A DNA stretch of 64,000 bases from JAPOXR01 sp964291445 (lineage in GTDB: Bacteria; Pseudomonadota; Alphaproteobacteria; Rhodobacterales; Rhodobacteraceae): the NCBI GenBank assembly GCA_964291445.2, contig OZ219864.1, forward strand, positions 248,001 through 312,000, given 5' to 3'. This document shows, one piece after another, positions 9,336-18,328 of this stretch (the first letter of the stretch is position 1; each line of letters opens with the position of its first letter). Position numbers and translations under genes: made by a program. Below the pieces are notes generated by a model, which was given only the letters and a program-made list of their open reading frames with translations, was not told the origin of the DNA and did not search any database.

Positions 9336-10910
9336 TCAGGCCGCTCCGATGGCGACCTTGCGCACATCCTCGTCCACCAGTTTCTCGTAGCGGGCAAAAT
9401 TGCCGGCAAACATCTCCACGAGCCTGGCCGCGGTCTGGTCGTAGCCATCGCCGTCGATCCAGGTCCTCCGGGGTTGCAGCAACTGTCTTGGCACCCCCTG
9501 CACCTTGACCGGCACCTCGAATCCAAAATTCGGATCCCGGCAGAACTCCACCCGGTCCAGCCGGCCGGACAAGGCGGCATTGAGCAGCGTCCGCGTGACC
9601 ATGATCGGCATGCGGCTGCCGCAACCGTAGCTGCCACCGGTCCAGCCGGTATTGACCAGCCAGCAGGAGGCGCCGGAGGATTTGATCCGGTCCCTGAGCA
9701 GCGTGCCGTACACCTCCGGGCGCAGCGGCAGGAACGGGCTGCCGAAGCAGGTCGAGAATACCGGCTCCGGTTCCTTCACCCCCTGCTCGGTCCCGGCAAC
9801 CTTGGCGGTGAAGCCGGACAGGAAGTGATACATGGCTTGCGACGGGTTCAGCCGGGCGATCGGCGGCAGGACGCCGAAGGCGTCGCATGTCAGCATGAAT
9901 ATGTTGCGCGGATGCCCGGCCATGCCGGTCCTCGAGGCGCCGGGAATGGCTTCGAGCGGGTAGGCACAGCGGGTGTTCACGGTGATGCTGGTATCGGCAA
10001 AATCCGGCCTACGCGACCGCTGGTCGAAGGTCAGATTCTCCAGCACCGTCCCGAACATGGAGGTGGCGGCGTGGATTTCCGGCTCCGCCTCCTTTTCGAG
10101 CTTGATCGTCTTGGCATAGCAGCCCCCCTCGATGTTGAAGATGCCGTTGTCGGACCAGCCATGCTCGTCATCGCCGATCAGCACCCGGCGCCGATCCGAT
10201 GACAGCGTGGTCTTGCCGGTTCCCGACAGGCCGAAGAAGATGGCGGCGTCGTCCGGCTTGCCCGGTGCGTGGTTGGCCGAACAGTGCATGGGCAGGACGC
10301 CGCGGGCGGGAAGCAGGAAATTCAGGTAGGTGAAGACGGCCTTCTTGTTCTCGCCGGCATAGCCGGTGCCGCCGGCCAGCACCAGGCGGCGATCAAGATC
10401 GATGGCCACCACCGTCTCCGACCGGCAGCCATGAATGGCCGGATCGGCCCTGAATGACGGGAAATTCAGGATGGTGAGGTCGGGAGCCTGGTTGGCCAGC
10501 CCCTCCGGCGGCGGGCGCCTGAGCATGTGCCTGATGAACAGCGCGTGCCAGGCCAGCTCGGTGACCACCCTGACATTCAGCCGGAACTCCGGGTCGGCCC
10601 CGCCCTGCAGATCCTGGACATGATACTCGCGGCCAGCCGCATGCTGCAGGAAATCCTGCAGCAGCCGGTCGAAATGCGCACGTGACATCGACCGGTTCGC
10701 CTCTCGCCAGATCCGGCCCTCGAATTCCGGGCTTTCAACGATGAACTTGTCGCCGGGCGAGCGGCCGGTATGCGTGCCGGTGCGAACCAGCAGCGAGCCG
10801 CCATGCCCCAGATCGCCCTCGCCGCCGGCGATGGCATGCTGCATCAGCTCGGCAGTCAGGGCGTTCTGCGAGACCGGGCTCCGGATGAAGTCGGCTGGGT
10901 CCGGTGTCAT
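9336..10910 (-). CDS. pckA: Phosphoenolpyruvate carboxykinase (ATP)
   Basis: This 524-residue enzyme interconverts oxaloacetate plus ATP and PEP plus CO2, the first step of gluconeogenesis. Diagnostic segments are RTGTHTGRSPGDKFIV near the N-terminus, the kinase-1a P-loop GLSGTGKTTLSSD, the kinase-2 segment LIGDDEHGW and the family sequence GGCYAKTIKL. The start at 10910 gives a normal N-terminus. Next to mcd it fits growth on C2 compounds that need PEP from oxaloacetate, although a 95-base gap leaves co-transcription open. Confidence 0.95.
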   Translation of the reverse strand: MTPDPADFIRSPVSQNALTAELMQHAIAGGEGDLGHGGSLLVRTGTHTGRSPGDKFIVESPEFEGRIWREANRSMSRAHFDRLLQDFLQHAAGREYHVQDLQGGADPEFRLNVRVVTELAWHALFIRHMLRRPPPEGLANQAPDLTILNFPSFRADPAIHGCRSETVVAIDLDRRLVLAGGTGYAGENKKAVFTYLNFLLPARGVLPMHCSANHAPGKPDDAAIFFGLSGTGKTTLSSDRRRVLIGDDEHGWSDNGIFNIEGGCYAKTIKLEKEAEPEIHAATSMFGTVLENLTFDQRSRRPDFADTSITVNTRCAYPLEAIPGASRTGMAGHPRNIFMLTCDAFGVLPPIARLNPSQAMYHFLSGFTAKVAGTEQGVKEPEPVFSTCFGSPFLPLRPEVYGTLLRDRIKSSGASCWLVNTGWTGGSYGCGSRMPIMVTRTLLNAALSGRLDRVEFCRDPNFGFEVPVKVQGVPRQLLQPRRTWIDGDGYDQTAARLVEMFAGNFARYEKLVDEDVRKVAIGAA

Positions 10911-11031
10911 GTCGTGTCGCCTCCCCGTTGTACCATCCGGCCACGCCGCACCCGCCCCGGGCGAACAAGACGGGCGTGGCCGCCGATCTGCGGCGACGAG
11001 CCGCCACCGGACCGGGCAAGTGAGAGGCGCC

Positions 11032-11682
11032 TCATCCCGGATTGCCGGCGATGCGCAGGGTTGCCAGCCGGAACGGAATCAGCGCCAGCAGCGAAATCGA
11101 CAGCTTTACGGCCAAATCGGCCGATGCCAGGCTGACCCAGAGCGGCGCCACCGGACCGGTCCCGAGCACCGGAATGGCCTCATTGGCCCAGGCGACATCG
11201 ACCCCGGGCTCAAGCCAGACCAGGGCAGCCGAAAATGCAATGGCAAAGAACAGCGCGGTGTCGATGGTCGAGCCGATGATGGTCGACACCAGCGGTGCCC
11301 GCCACCATCTGCCGCCTCGCAGGCGGTCGAACAGCGCCACGTCGAGCAACTGCGAGACCAGGAAGGCAACTCCCGAACCGATGGCAATCCGCAACGTAAC
11401 CAGCGGGCCGAATTCGCCCTCGATCTGCGAGCCGGCAAGCGAGCACAGCACGCCGATGCAAAAGCCGGCCGCCACCACCCGCCTGGCCTCTCGGGGCCCG
11501 GCAACCCGGTTGACGACATCGGTGACCAGGAAGGCAAAGGGATAGACGAAGGCGCCCCAGGTCAGCCAGTCGCCGTAGCGAAACTGCACCAGCACGTTGG
11601 ATGCGGTGACGATCACTGCCATCGCCACCATCCCGGAGAACGCCAGGTACCTCATCCGAACATGTCGTTGAACGTCCTGCAC
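11032..11682 (-). CDS. yhhQ: Queuosine precursor transporter (VUT/YhhQ family)
   Basis: This 216-residue integral membrane protein has about six hydrophobic segments. It carries the family signature region WGAFVYPFAFLVTDVVNRVAG and a second conserved stretch VSQLLDVALFDRLRGGRWWRAPLVSTIIGSTIDT. YhhQ-type proteins import the queuosine precursors preQ0 or preQ1. No queuosine biosynthesis gene or obvious preQ1 riboswitch was seen nearby. MRYLAFSG at 11655 is an alternative start. Confidence 0.83.
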   Translation of the reverse strand: MQDVQRHVRMRYLAFSGMVAMAVIVTASNVLVQFRYGDWLTWGAFVYPFAFLVTDVVNRVAGPREARRVVAAGFCIGVLCSLAGSQIEGEFGPLVTLRIAIGSGVAFLVSQLLDVALFDRLRGGRWWRAPLVSTIIGSTIDTALFFAIAFSAALVWLEPGVDVAWANEAIPVLGTGPVAPLWVSLASADLAVKLSISLLALIPFRLATLRIAGNPG

Positions 11683-11868
11683 GTGAAGACCCCTGTCCCG
11701 GAAGGTCGAGTTGATCTTCCCTGTCTCTATGTCGACAAGTCAGGCCATGCAATCGCCGTCACGCGGCCGATGTCTTGCCCCGGCGCCGTGGGACATCTTG
11801 GCATCACGCCCCGACGGCGATGCCGGCGTCGTGACCTCGGACGCCGGCAGCGTGTGGGCGCCCTGATG

Positions 11869-13053
11869 TCAGACGCCGGCGGCAATGAGGGCGTCGGCGA
11901 GCACCGGCACCGTCGCTTCGCTGAGCCCGGCCATGTTCACCCGGCCGTCACCCACCATGTAGATGCCGTTCTTTTCCCTGATCTGCGCCACCTGTTGCGG
12001 GTTTGCACCGAGCAGCGAGAACATTCCCCGGTGATCGGCGACGAATCCGAACCGGTCCGAGCCGGAGCGACGGCGAAGCTCGGCCGCCAGCAAGCCCCGC
12101 AACCGGCCCAGATTGTCCCTGATCTCCCCAAGCTCGGACTCCCAGTCGGCCCGCAAGCCGGCATCGGCCAGGATCATCGACACCAGCCGGGCACCGTGAT
12201 CGGGCGGGAAGGAAAAATTCTGCCGGTTGAGATGGGTCAGCGAGGCCTGGGCCGATTTGGCGCCGGCGTCGTCTTCGGCAATGGCCATCACCAGGCCGGT
12301 CCGCTCCCGGTAGATACCGAAATTCTTCGAACAGCTTGCCGCCACCAGCAATTCGGGAATTTCGGACATCAGCAGCCGCAGGCCAGCGGCATCCTCCTCG
12401 AGCCCGGCACCGAATCCCTGATAGGCGATGTCAACGAGGCCGATGGCGCCCTTGGCATTGAGTAGTTCGGCAATCTCGGCCCATTGCTGCAAATCCAGGT
12501 CGGCGCCGGTCGGGTTGTGGCAGCAGCCATGGAGAATGACAACGTCGCCCCTGGTCACCGGTGCCAGATCCTCGCGCATGGAGTCGAAATCGACGCTGCG
12601 GCTTTCCCGGTCGAAATACCGGTAGAAGCCGGCGCTGAATCCCAGATGGGCCGCCATCGACCGGTGATTGGGCCAGGACGGGTCCGACACCCAGATCCTG
12701 GCATCGGGCGAGCTTTCCTTCACCAGCTCAAGCGCCTGGTGGATGGCGCCGGTTCCACCCGGTGTCGTCGCCGACGCAATCCGGTCCCGCGGCGCATCCT
12801 CGCCGAGCACCAGCCCGATCATCGACTCGCGAAACCCGGCCTCGCCGACCATGCCGGTATAGGCCTTGGTGGTCTCGGTCTCCCAGAGCAGCTTCTCGGC
12901 CGACTTGATGGCCCGCATCACCGGGGTGTTCCCGGTCTGGTCGCGGTAGACCCCGACCCCGAGATCCAGCTTGTGCTGACGCGGGTCGTCCCTGAATTCC
13001 TGGATCAGCCTGATGATCTTGTCTGGCGGCCGTTCGGGTAGCGAGTTCAGCAT
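11869..13053 (-). CDS. tyrB: Aromatic amino acid / aspartate aminotransferase (class I)
   Basis: This 394-residue PLP aminotransferase is of the AspC/TyrB subgroup. It has LDLGVGVYRDQTGNTPVM near the N-terminus, HGCCHNPTGAD, DIAYQGFGAG and the Schiff-base lysine in ASCSKNFGIYRERTG. Members transfer amino groups between 2-oxoglutarate and aromatic amino acids or aspartate; sequence alone does not settle the preference. The start overlaps the end of the GNAT gene by seven bases, so it is probably translationally linked to the sulfurtransferase-GNAT unit. Confidence 0.85.
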   Translation of the reverse strand: MLNSLPERPPDKIIRLIQEFRDDPRQHKLDLGVGVYRDQTGNTPVMRAIKSAEKLLWETETTKAYTGMVGEAGFRESMIGLVLGEDAPRDRIASATTPGGTGAIHQALELVKESSPDARIWVSDPSWPNHRSMAAHLGFSAGFYRYFDRESRSVDFDSMREDLAPVTRGDVVILHGCCHNPTGADLDLQQWAEIAELLNAKGAIGLVDIAYQGFGAGLEEDAAGLRLLMSEIPELLVAASCSKNFGIYRERTGLVMAIAEDDAGAKSAQASLTHLNRQNFSFPPDHGARLVSMILADAGLRADWESELGEIRDNLGRLRGLLAAELRRRSGSDRFGFVADHRGMFSLLGANPQQVAQIREKNGIYMVGDGRVNMAGLSEATVPVLADALIAAGV

Positions 13054-13616
13054 GATGTCTCCTTTCGCGGCGGCGGAATCCGAAGATCGCGTTTCAGTAT
13101 CCTCGACCTGGCTTCATGGCGGATCGGCCGGAAGCCTCGAGCCGCATATAGCCTCATTGCGGCCGGATGATCCAGCGTGCAGGTATTGACGGTCAGCGTC
13201 ATCACTCCCGGTCGGCGCCAGCCGCGGGCGATGGCATCATCGAGCAGCCAGCCGCCATAGCCCTTGCCGACGGCCTCGCCAACCAGGCCGATATAGGCAA
13301 TGTCGCAAATGCCGGCCTGGCGAAAATCCAGCAGGTAGAATCCCAGCGGCCGGGTGGCCCTGACCAAGGTGAAGAGCTTGACATCCTCGTGGCCGAGAAT
13401 GTCGCTGACGGCACCCGGTTCCATCTCGTGCATGTCATCCCATGCATAATCCCGGCCGACCGCATCGTAGAGGCTGAAGAAGAACCACTCCTGGAACCCG
13501 GCCGCCTCGACGATGTCGGCATCACGCCACTCCGGCGCCGGTGGCGGACCGGCTGGCGGCCGGTCCATCTCGAGCCAGGTTACCTCGTAATCAACCCGGT
13601 CTCCCGCCGAATTCAT
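13047..13616 (-). CDS. GNAT-family N-acetyltransferase
   Basis: This 189-residue protein has the acetyl-CoA binding pattern of the GNAT fold: GLVGEAVGKGYGGWLLDDAIARGW, followed by TLTVNTCTLDHPAAMRLYAARGF. The start (MNSAGDRVDYEV) is chosen because its ATG overlaps the sulfurtransferase stop as ATGA at 13613-13616; a longer reading to 13652 lies inside that gene. The substrate is unknown. Overlaps with both neighbours indicate a compact operon. Confidence 0.82.
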   Translation of the reverse strand: MNSAGDRVDYEVTWLEMDRPPAGPPPAPEWRDADIVEAAGFQEWFFFSLYDAVGRDYAWDDMHEMEPGAVSDILGHEDVKLFTLVRATRPLGFYLLDFRQAGICDIAYIGLVGEAVGKGYGGWLLDDAIARGWRRPGVMTLTVNTCTLDHPAAMRLYAARGFRPIRHEARSRILKRDLRIPPPRKETSC

Positions 13617-14464
13617 CCGGTTTCGATCGGCCCGCATTCGCCGAGTCCCCATTCGGCCCAGGAGCCATCATAGACCGCGTGGCGCCGGTGGCCGGTCACC
13701 TCGAGCGCCAGATCGATCATCGACGCGGTGACACCCGAGCCGCAGGACGAGATCACCGGCGTATCGCTGCCGACGCCTGCCCCGGCCAGCACCCCCGCCA
13801 GTTCGCCCGGCGACCGGAAGGTCCCGTCATCATTGAGCAGCGCGTCGAATGGCAAGTTGACCGAGCCCGGGATGTGACCCCGCTCGAGGCCCGGTCGCGG
13901 CTCCGGCGCATCGCCCCGAAAGCGCGCCGCCGGCCTGGCGTCGAGGATCAGCGCATCGCCCGATTGCGATGCTCGGGCGACACGGCCGGCATCGGTAGCC
14001 AGGTGACCCTGCAGCCGGGCCGTCATGTGACGCGGCCCCAAGGCTGGCGGCATGTCGTCGACCGGATGCCCCTCCCGCTTCCAGCGGGGCAATCCGCCAT
14101 CGAGCACCGCCACGTCGAAATGGCCCATGTATCGAAACAGCCACCAGACCCTCGCCGCCGAAAAGATGCCGGCACCGTCATACACCACCACCTGGTGGCC
14201 ATCGCCAATGCCCATCTCCCGCATCCGCGACATGAACTTCTCCGGCGACGGTGCCATGTGTGGCAGGCCGCATTCGGTATCGGCAATCTCGTTGATGTCG
14301 AAAAACCTGGCTCCGGGAATGTGCTCCTGCTCGTATTCGGCCCGCCCATCGCGACCGGTATCCGGCAGGTGCCACGAGCCGTCGAGGATCCGCAGATCCG
14401 GATCCTCGAGATGCCTGGACAGCCAACCAGTCGACACCAGAGTTCTCGTATCCTGGTATTCCAT
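13613..14464 (-). CDS. sseA: 3-mercaptopyruvate sulfurtransferase (two rhodanese domains)
   Basis: This 283-residue protein has two rhodanese modules. The N-terminal inactive-type domain includes IPGARFFDINEIAD and VVVYDGAGIFSAARVWW. The C-terminal domain has the catalytic loop SCGSGVTAS near residue 245. CG(S/T)GVT is the loop typical of mercaptopyruvate sulfurtransferases rather than thiosulfate rhodaneses. It transfers sulfur from 3-mercaptopyruvate to thiol acceptors or cyanide. Its neighbour tyrB could supply mercaptopyruvate by cysteine transamination; this link is inference. Confidence 0.9.
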   Translation of the reverse strand: MEYQDTRTLVSTGWLSRHLEDPDLRILDGSWHLPDTGRDGRAEYEQEHIPGARFFDINEIADTECGLPHMAPSPEKFMSRMREMGIGDGHQVVVYDGAGIFSAARVWWLFRYMGHFDVAVLDGGLPRWKREGHPVDDMPPALGPRHMTARLQGHLATDAGRVARASQSGDALILDARPAARFRGDAPEPRPGLERGHIPGSVNLPFDALLNDDGTFRSPGELAGVLAGAGVGSDTPVISSCGSGVTASMIDLALEVTGHRRHAVYDGSWAEWGLGECGPIETG

Positions 14465-14480
14465 GATCCCCCCTTCCCTG

Positions 14481-14738
14481 TCAGATCATCCGGTTATAGG
14501 CATAACCGAGTGCGGCCATCGTCACCGCGCCGGCAGACGCAGATGCCGCCATCCCCTGCAGGATCCCGGCCGACGCGAATGCCAGGCCGAGCCATGGCCC
14601 GGCAAGGGTGACCAGCAACCCGGCAACAATGCCGGTTACGGTGTTGCCGAACAGGCCGAGATTCAACTCCCTGAGCACCACCGCGCCGGCATTTGCCCCG
14701 GCAGCCCCGGCCAACGCCGATACGACCAGACTCTCCAT
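14481..14738 (-). CDS. Small glycine/alanine-rich membrane protein, function unknown
   Basis: This 85-residue protein consists almost entirely of hydrophobic, small-residue-rich sequence (GAAGANAGAVVLRELNLG, GNTVTGIVAGLLVTLAG, ASASAGAVTMAALGYAYN). It probably forms two or three membrane segments with the GxxxG-type packing seen in small GlsB/YeaQ-like proteins. It lies 16 bases upstream of the sulfurtransferase start on the same strand. No function can be assigned. Confidence 0.65.
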   Translation of the reverse strand: MESLVVSALAGAAGANAGAVVLRELNLGLFGNTVTGIVAGLLVTLAGPWLGLAFASAGILQGMAASASAGAVTMAALGYAYNRMI

Positions 14739-14795
14739 GCCTACGACTCCGACTCAACCGGTGCGCATCAGGACATTCGCCGCCGCCCGGGCGGA

Positions 14796-15272
14796 TTACC
14801 GGTTCTGCCGCAAGAGACGCGCCTTCTCGCGTCCCCAGTCCCGCCGCTTTTCGACCTGACGCTTGTCAAACCGCTTCCTGCCCCTCGCGATCGCCACCTT
14901 GATCTTCACCCTTCCCGCATGGTTGAAATACATGACCAGCGGAACCAGCGTAAACCCTTCACGGGCGGTTGCCGACCACATCCTTGCCAACTCCCGCTTC
15001 CGGACCAGCAGCTTCCGCTTCCGGCGCTCCTCATGCCTGAATGCGCCCGCATTCCGGTAAGCGGCTATCGAGCTGTTGATGAGCCACAATTCGCCATCCT
15101 CGACCGCGGCATAGCTCTCGCCGATGGTGGCGCCCCCCGACCGCAGCGACTTGACCTCCGATCCTTCGAGCACCACGCCACATTCGATCTCCTCCTGGAC
15201 CTCGAAATCGTAGCGGGCCCGCCGGTTGGCAGCCAACACGCGGTAGTTCCGTTCTGCTTCGGTCCTGGCCAT
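14796..15272 (-). CDS. smpB: SsrA-binding protein SmpB
   Basis: This 158-residue protein has the canonical SmpB layout: NRRARYDFEVQEEIECGVVLEGSEVKSLR, GELWLINSSIAAYRNA, an RKRKLLVRKRE basic stretch, the VPLVMYFNHAGRVKIKVAIARGRKR core and a lysine/arginine-rich tail. It binds tmRNA for trans-translation on stalled ribosomes. The position next to dapA and a soluble lytic transglycosylase matches a layout common in alphaproteobacteria. No tmRNA gene was identified in the window. Confidence 0.96.
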   Translation of the reverse strand: MARTEAERNYRVLAANRRARYDFEVQEEIECGVVLEGSEVKSLRSGGATIGESYAAVEDGELWLINSSIAAYRNAGAFRHEERRKRKLLVRKRELARMWSATAREGFTLVPLVMYFNHAGRVKIKVAIARGRKRFDKRQVEKRRDWGREKARLLRQNR

Positions 15273-15300
15273 GGCGGGTTCATCCGGTCAGTCCCGGCCA

Positions 15301-16179
15301 TCAGCCGGAAACGAGTCCGGCATGCTGCATGGCGCTGCGGATTCGCAGGCGCACCGGTTCCGTGACCGGGATCAGCGGCAACCGGATTTCATCCCGGCAC
15401 CTGCCCAGCAACGAAAGCCCGAACTTGGCGCCGGCCAGGCCGGGCTCGAGGAAGATTGCCTCGTGCAGCGGCAACAGCCGGTCCTGCAACTCGAGTGCAG
15501 CCGCGTAATCTCCGGACAGCGTTGCCTCCTGGAAGCGGGCGCACAACCCCGGTGCGACATTGGCGGTCACCGAGATGCAGCCCTGTCCGCCATGGGCGTT
15601 GAAGCCGAGCGCCGATGCATCCTCGCCGGACAGCTGCACGAAATCCCCACCGCAGAGCTGCCGCTGTTTCGACACCCTGACCACGTCGCCGGTTGCATCC
15701 TTGACGCCGGCGATCCGTGGCAGTTCGGCCAGGCGCCCCATGGTCTCCGGGCTCATGTCGATGACGGAACGCCCCGGGATGTTGTAGATGATGATCGGGA
15801 TATTGGCGGCATCATGCAGGGCACGATAGTGTTCATAGAGTCCCTGCTGTGTCGGCTTGTTGTAATAGGGAGTCACGACCAGCGCCGCATCGGCACCGAC
15901 GCGCTCGGCGAAACACACGAACCTGACCGCCTCGGCCGTCGAGTTGGAACCGGCGCCGGCAATGACCGGGATGCGGCCAGCGGCGGTTTCGGTGACCGCC
16001 CGGATCACCTCTTCATGCTCGTCATGACTCAGCGTCGGGCTCTCGCCGGTCGTTCCGACCGGCACAACTCCATGTGACCCCTCGGCAATATGCCATTCGA
16101 TCAATGACACGAGCGACTTGAAATCGACCGCACCATCGGCAAAAGGGGTTACCAGTGCTGGAATTGATCCTCTGAACAT
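15301..16179 (-). CDS. dapA: 4-hydroxy-tetrahydrodipicolinate synthase
   Basis: This 292-residue class I aldolase condenses pyruvate with aspartate semialdehyde in lysine and diaminopimelate synthesis. It has GVVPVGTTGESPTLSHDEH (pyruvate-binding TTGE), VTPYYNKPTQQGLYEHY with the catalytic tyrosine, IYNIPGRSV, and the Schiff-base lysine in IAGVKDATGD. The start is MFRGSIPALVTPF at 16179. The second DapA-like protein at 39.0 kb is more divergent, so this one is taken as the biosynthetic enzyme. Confidence 0.93.
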   Translation of the reverse strand: MFRGSIPALVTPFADGAVDFKSLVSLIEWHIAEGSHGVVPVGTTGESPTLSHDEHEEVIRAVTETAAGRIPVIAGAGSNSTAEAVRFVCFAERVGADAALVVTPYYNKPTQQGLYEHYRALHDAANIPIIIYNIPGRSVIDMSPETMGRLAELPRIAGVKDATGDVVRVSKQRQLCGGDFVQLSGEDASALGFNAHGGQGCISVTANVAPGLCARFQEATLSGDYAAALELQDRLLPLHEAIFLEPGLAGAKFGLSLLGRCRDEIRLPLIPVTEPVRLRIRSAMQHAGLVSG

Positions 16180-16297
16180 TCCGGTACTTCCTGACAATCG
16201 GTTTCAAGGACAGGCTCGGCTAGTTATATTCTCAACCCCCGGATGCCAAGCCGTTCGGCCCCACAATTCTCCTGAACGACAGAAGTTGCAAGTGAAC

Positions 16298-18328
16298 ATG
16301 GTTCCAAGAAGATCCACATTGCCCGGATTCATGGCAGTTCTGGCCATTGCCGCTGCCAGCTGGGCAACGCCGGCTGCAGCCGGACCGGCCGACGATGCCG
16401 AGACATTCGCCAGGCTGCTCGACGAAGCCCAGCGACAGGACTGGGATCATGCCCTCGCCGCGGCCCGGAGCATATCCGATCAGGTTGCGCTGTCGGTCCA
16501 TGAATGGCTGCGGCTGCGAAACGGAACCGATGACTGGGACGACTATACCGACTTCCTGGACCATCACGCCGACTGGCCGGGGTTGAAAATTCTCCGCCTG
16601 GCTGGCGAAAAATCCATCGGCAGCCGGGATGATCCCCATCGCATCATCGAGTATTTCAACGTTCAGCCACCGCAATCGGGCACCGGCGCCCTGCGCCTGG
16701 CCGGGGCCCATGCACGGCTCGGGCAACACCGGCTGGCGGTGGAGGGCATCACCAATGCCTGGCTTTCGCTGCCCTTTTCCCGCGACGCCGTCGAGGACGC
16801 CCTGGCCACCTATGGCACCGAGTTGAGGCCGCACCACCGGGGCCGGCTCGACAACCTCCTGTGGCAAGGCCGAACCGACGAGGCGCAGGCCATGTTCGAC
16901 ATTGCCGGGGCCGATTTGGCGAAGCTGGCCCGGGCGCGGATCGCCCTCAGGAAGCAGGAATCCGGCGTTGACCGGCTGATCGCCGCCATTCCCGATCACC
17001 TCGACGACGATCCCGGCCTGGCATTCGAGAGGGTGGTCTGGCGTCTCAGGAACGATGCCGAGGACAGGGCAATCGAACTCCTGCTGGAGCGAAGCGGGTC
17101 GCCGGCCTCGCTGGGCAAGCCGGAATTGTGGGCCTCGCGCCGCCTGCGCCTCGCCCACTCGCTGATGCGACAAGGCCGGGACCGGCAAGCCTACAGGATT
17201 GCCTCGAGCCATCATATCTATCCGGAGGCGAACGGCCCGGACTGGCTGGCCGACTCCCATCGTCTGCGGGCAGGCCGCATGGCCGAACAGAGATTTGCCG
17301 AGCTTGAATGGCTCTCGGGGTACATTGCCCTTCGAAAGCTCGAACAGCCCGGGCAGGCGTTGCAACATTTTAACCGCCATGCAGCCCATGTCAGCTCGCC
17401 GATCAGCAGGGCGAAGGCAGCCTACTGGATCGGGGTGTCCCTTTTCCAGTCGGGCGCCGAGGACCGGGCCGCCGAGTCCTTCCGGAAGGCGGCGGTGTTC
17501 CAGACGACATTCTACGGTCAGCTGGCCGCCCAGCGAATCTCGGCCCCGACCGATCCCGGGTTGGTCGGCAGCAATCGATCGGCCACATCCGGACGGAAGG
17601 ACCGGCTGGAGGCAGAACCGGTGGTCAGGGCCGCCTTCCATTTCTACCACGCCGGCTGGGACTCCCACGCCGCCTGGTTCCTGGCGCATTGGGCCGAACG
17701 CCTGGATTTCGAGGATAATTGGCACCTCGCCGAGCTTGCAAGTCAGCACGGCGCCGATTTTTCGGTGGTGAAGGTGGCAAAGGAGGAGATGAAGGATGGC
17801 GGGGTCGATATCGATCACCTGTTTCCGCTGATCGGAATCCGGGATTACGAGCTGGCAGTGCCGCATGCCCTCACCATTGCCGTTGCCCGCCAGGAAACCG
17901 AGTTCCGCGACCTGGCGGTCAGTCCGAAGGGCGCAAGGGGCCTGATGCAGATCAAGCCCTCGACCGGCAGCGAGGTTGCGAGCCGCATCGGCCTCAGGGG
18001 CAATATCAAGCGCCTGCTTGCCGATCGGGAATACAATCTGCGGATTGGCTCCGGCTATCTCGACTACCTGCTTGAAAAGTTCGACGGCTCCTACTTGCTG
18101 GCCATTGCCGCCTACAATGCCGGGCCTGCCAGGGTTTCCGGCTGGCTCCGGGAGCAGGGCGATCCCCGTCGGGACTCCGTTGACCCCATCGACTGGATCG
18201 AGCACGTCCCATTTGGCGAAACCAGGAACTACATCATGCGGGTGATGGAGGCGATCACGGTCTACAGGATGCGCCTCGGCGGCGGCGTCACGCCGATCGA
18301 TCTTGCCGGGGATCTGCAACGCGGCTGA
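16298..18328 (+). CDS. slt: Soluble lytic murein transglycosylase (Slt70-like, GH23)
   Basis: This 676-residue protein has an N-terminal signal peptide (basic MVPRRS, hydrophobic FMAVLAIAAASWATPAAA). A long alpha-helical superhelix domain follows, then a C-terminal lysozyme-like catalytic domain. The catalytic glutamate is in VARQETEFRDLAVSPKGARGLMQI, followed by the conserved GSGYLDYLLEKFDGSYLLAIAAYNAGPARV. It cleaves peptidoglycan with formation of 1,6-anhydromuramyl ends in the periplasm. The start at 16298 puts the signal peptide first; the extra frame upstream overlaps dapA. Its last 41 bases overlap the convergent DMT gene. Confidence 0.92.
   Translation: MVPRRSTLPGFMAVLAIAAASWATPAAAGPADDAETFARLLDEAQRQDWDHALAAARSISDQVALSVHEWLRLRNGTDDWDDYTDFLDHHADWPGLKILRLAGEKSIGSRDDPHRIIEYFNVQPPQSGTGALRLAGAHARLGQHRLAVEGITNAWLSLPFSRDAVEDALATYGTELRPHHRGRLDNLLWQGRTDEAQAMFDIAGADLAKLARARIALRKQESGVDRLIAAIPDHLDDDPGLAFERVVWRLRNDAEDRAIELLLERSGSPASLGKPELWASRRLRLAHSLMRQGRDRQAYRIASSHHIYPEANGPDWLADSHRLRAGRMAEQRFAELEWLSGYIALRKLEQPGQALQHFNRHAAHVSSPISRAKAAYWIGVSLFQSGAEDRAAESFRKAAVFQTTFYGQLAAQRISAPTDPGLVGSNRSATSGRKDRLEAEPVVRAAFHFYHAGWDSHAAWFLAHWAERLDFEDNWHLAELASQHGADFSVVKVAKEEMKDGGVDIDHLFPLIGIRDYELAVPHALTIAVARQETEFRDLAVSPKGARGLMQIKPSTGSEVASRIGLRGNIKRLLADREYNLRIGSGYLDYLLEKFDGSYLLAIAAYNAGPARVSGWLREQGDPRRDSVDPIDWIEHVPFGETRNYIMRVMEAITVYRMRLGGGVTPIDLAGDLQRG

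Noticed and set aside
7507..9390. 627-codon plus-strand frame opposite mcd
   Set aside because: The opposite strand encodes a full-length Mcd with all motifs; this frame has the low-complexity His/Gly/Arg composition of an antisense shadow.
11683..11868. Possible preQ1 riboswitch before yhhQ
   Set aside because: No preQ1-I-like loop/tail pattern was found in the 186 bases upstream, and none could be shown without covariance-model searching.
10741..12465. 574-codon plus-strand frame opposite pckA, yhhQ and tyrB
   Set aside because: It runs across three genes with strong motifs on the other strand.
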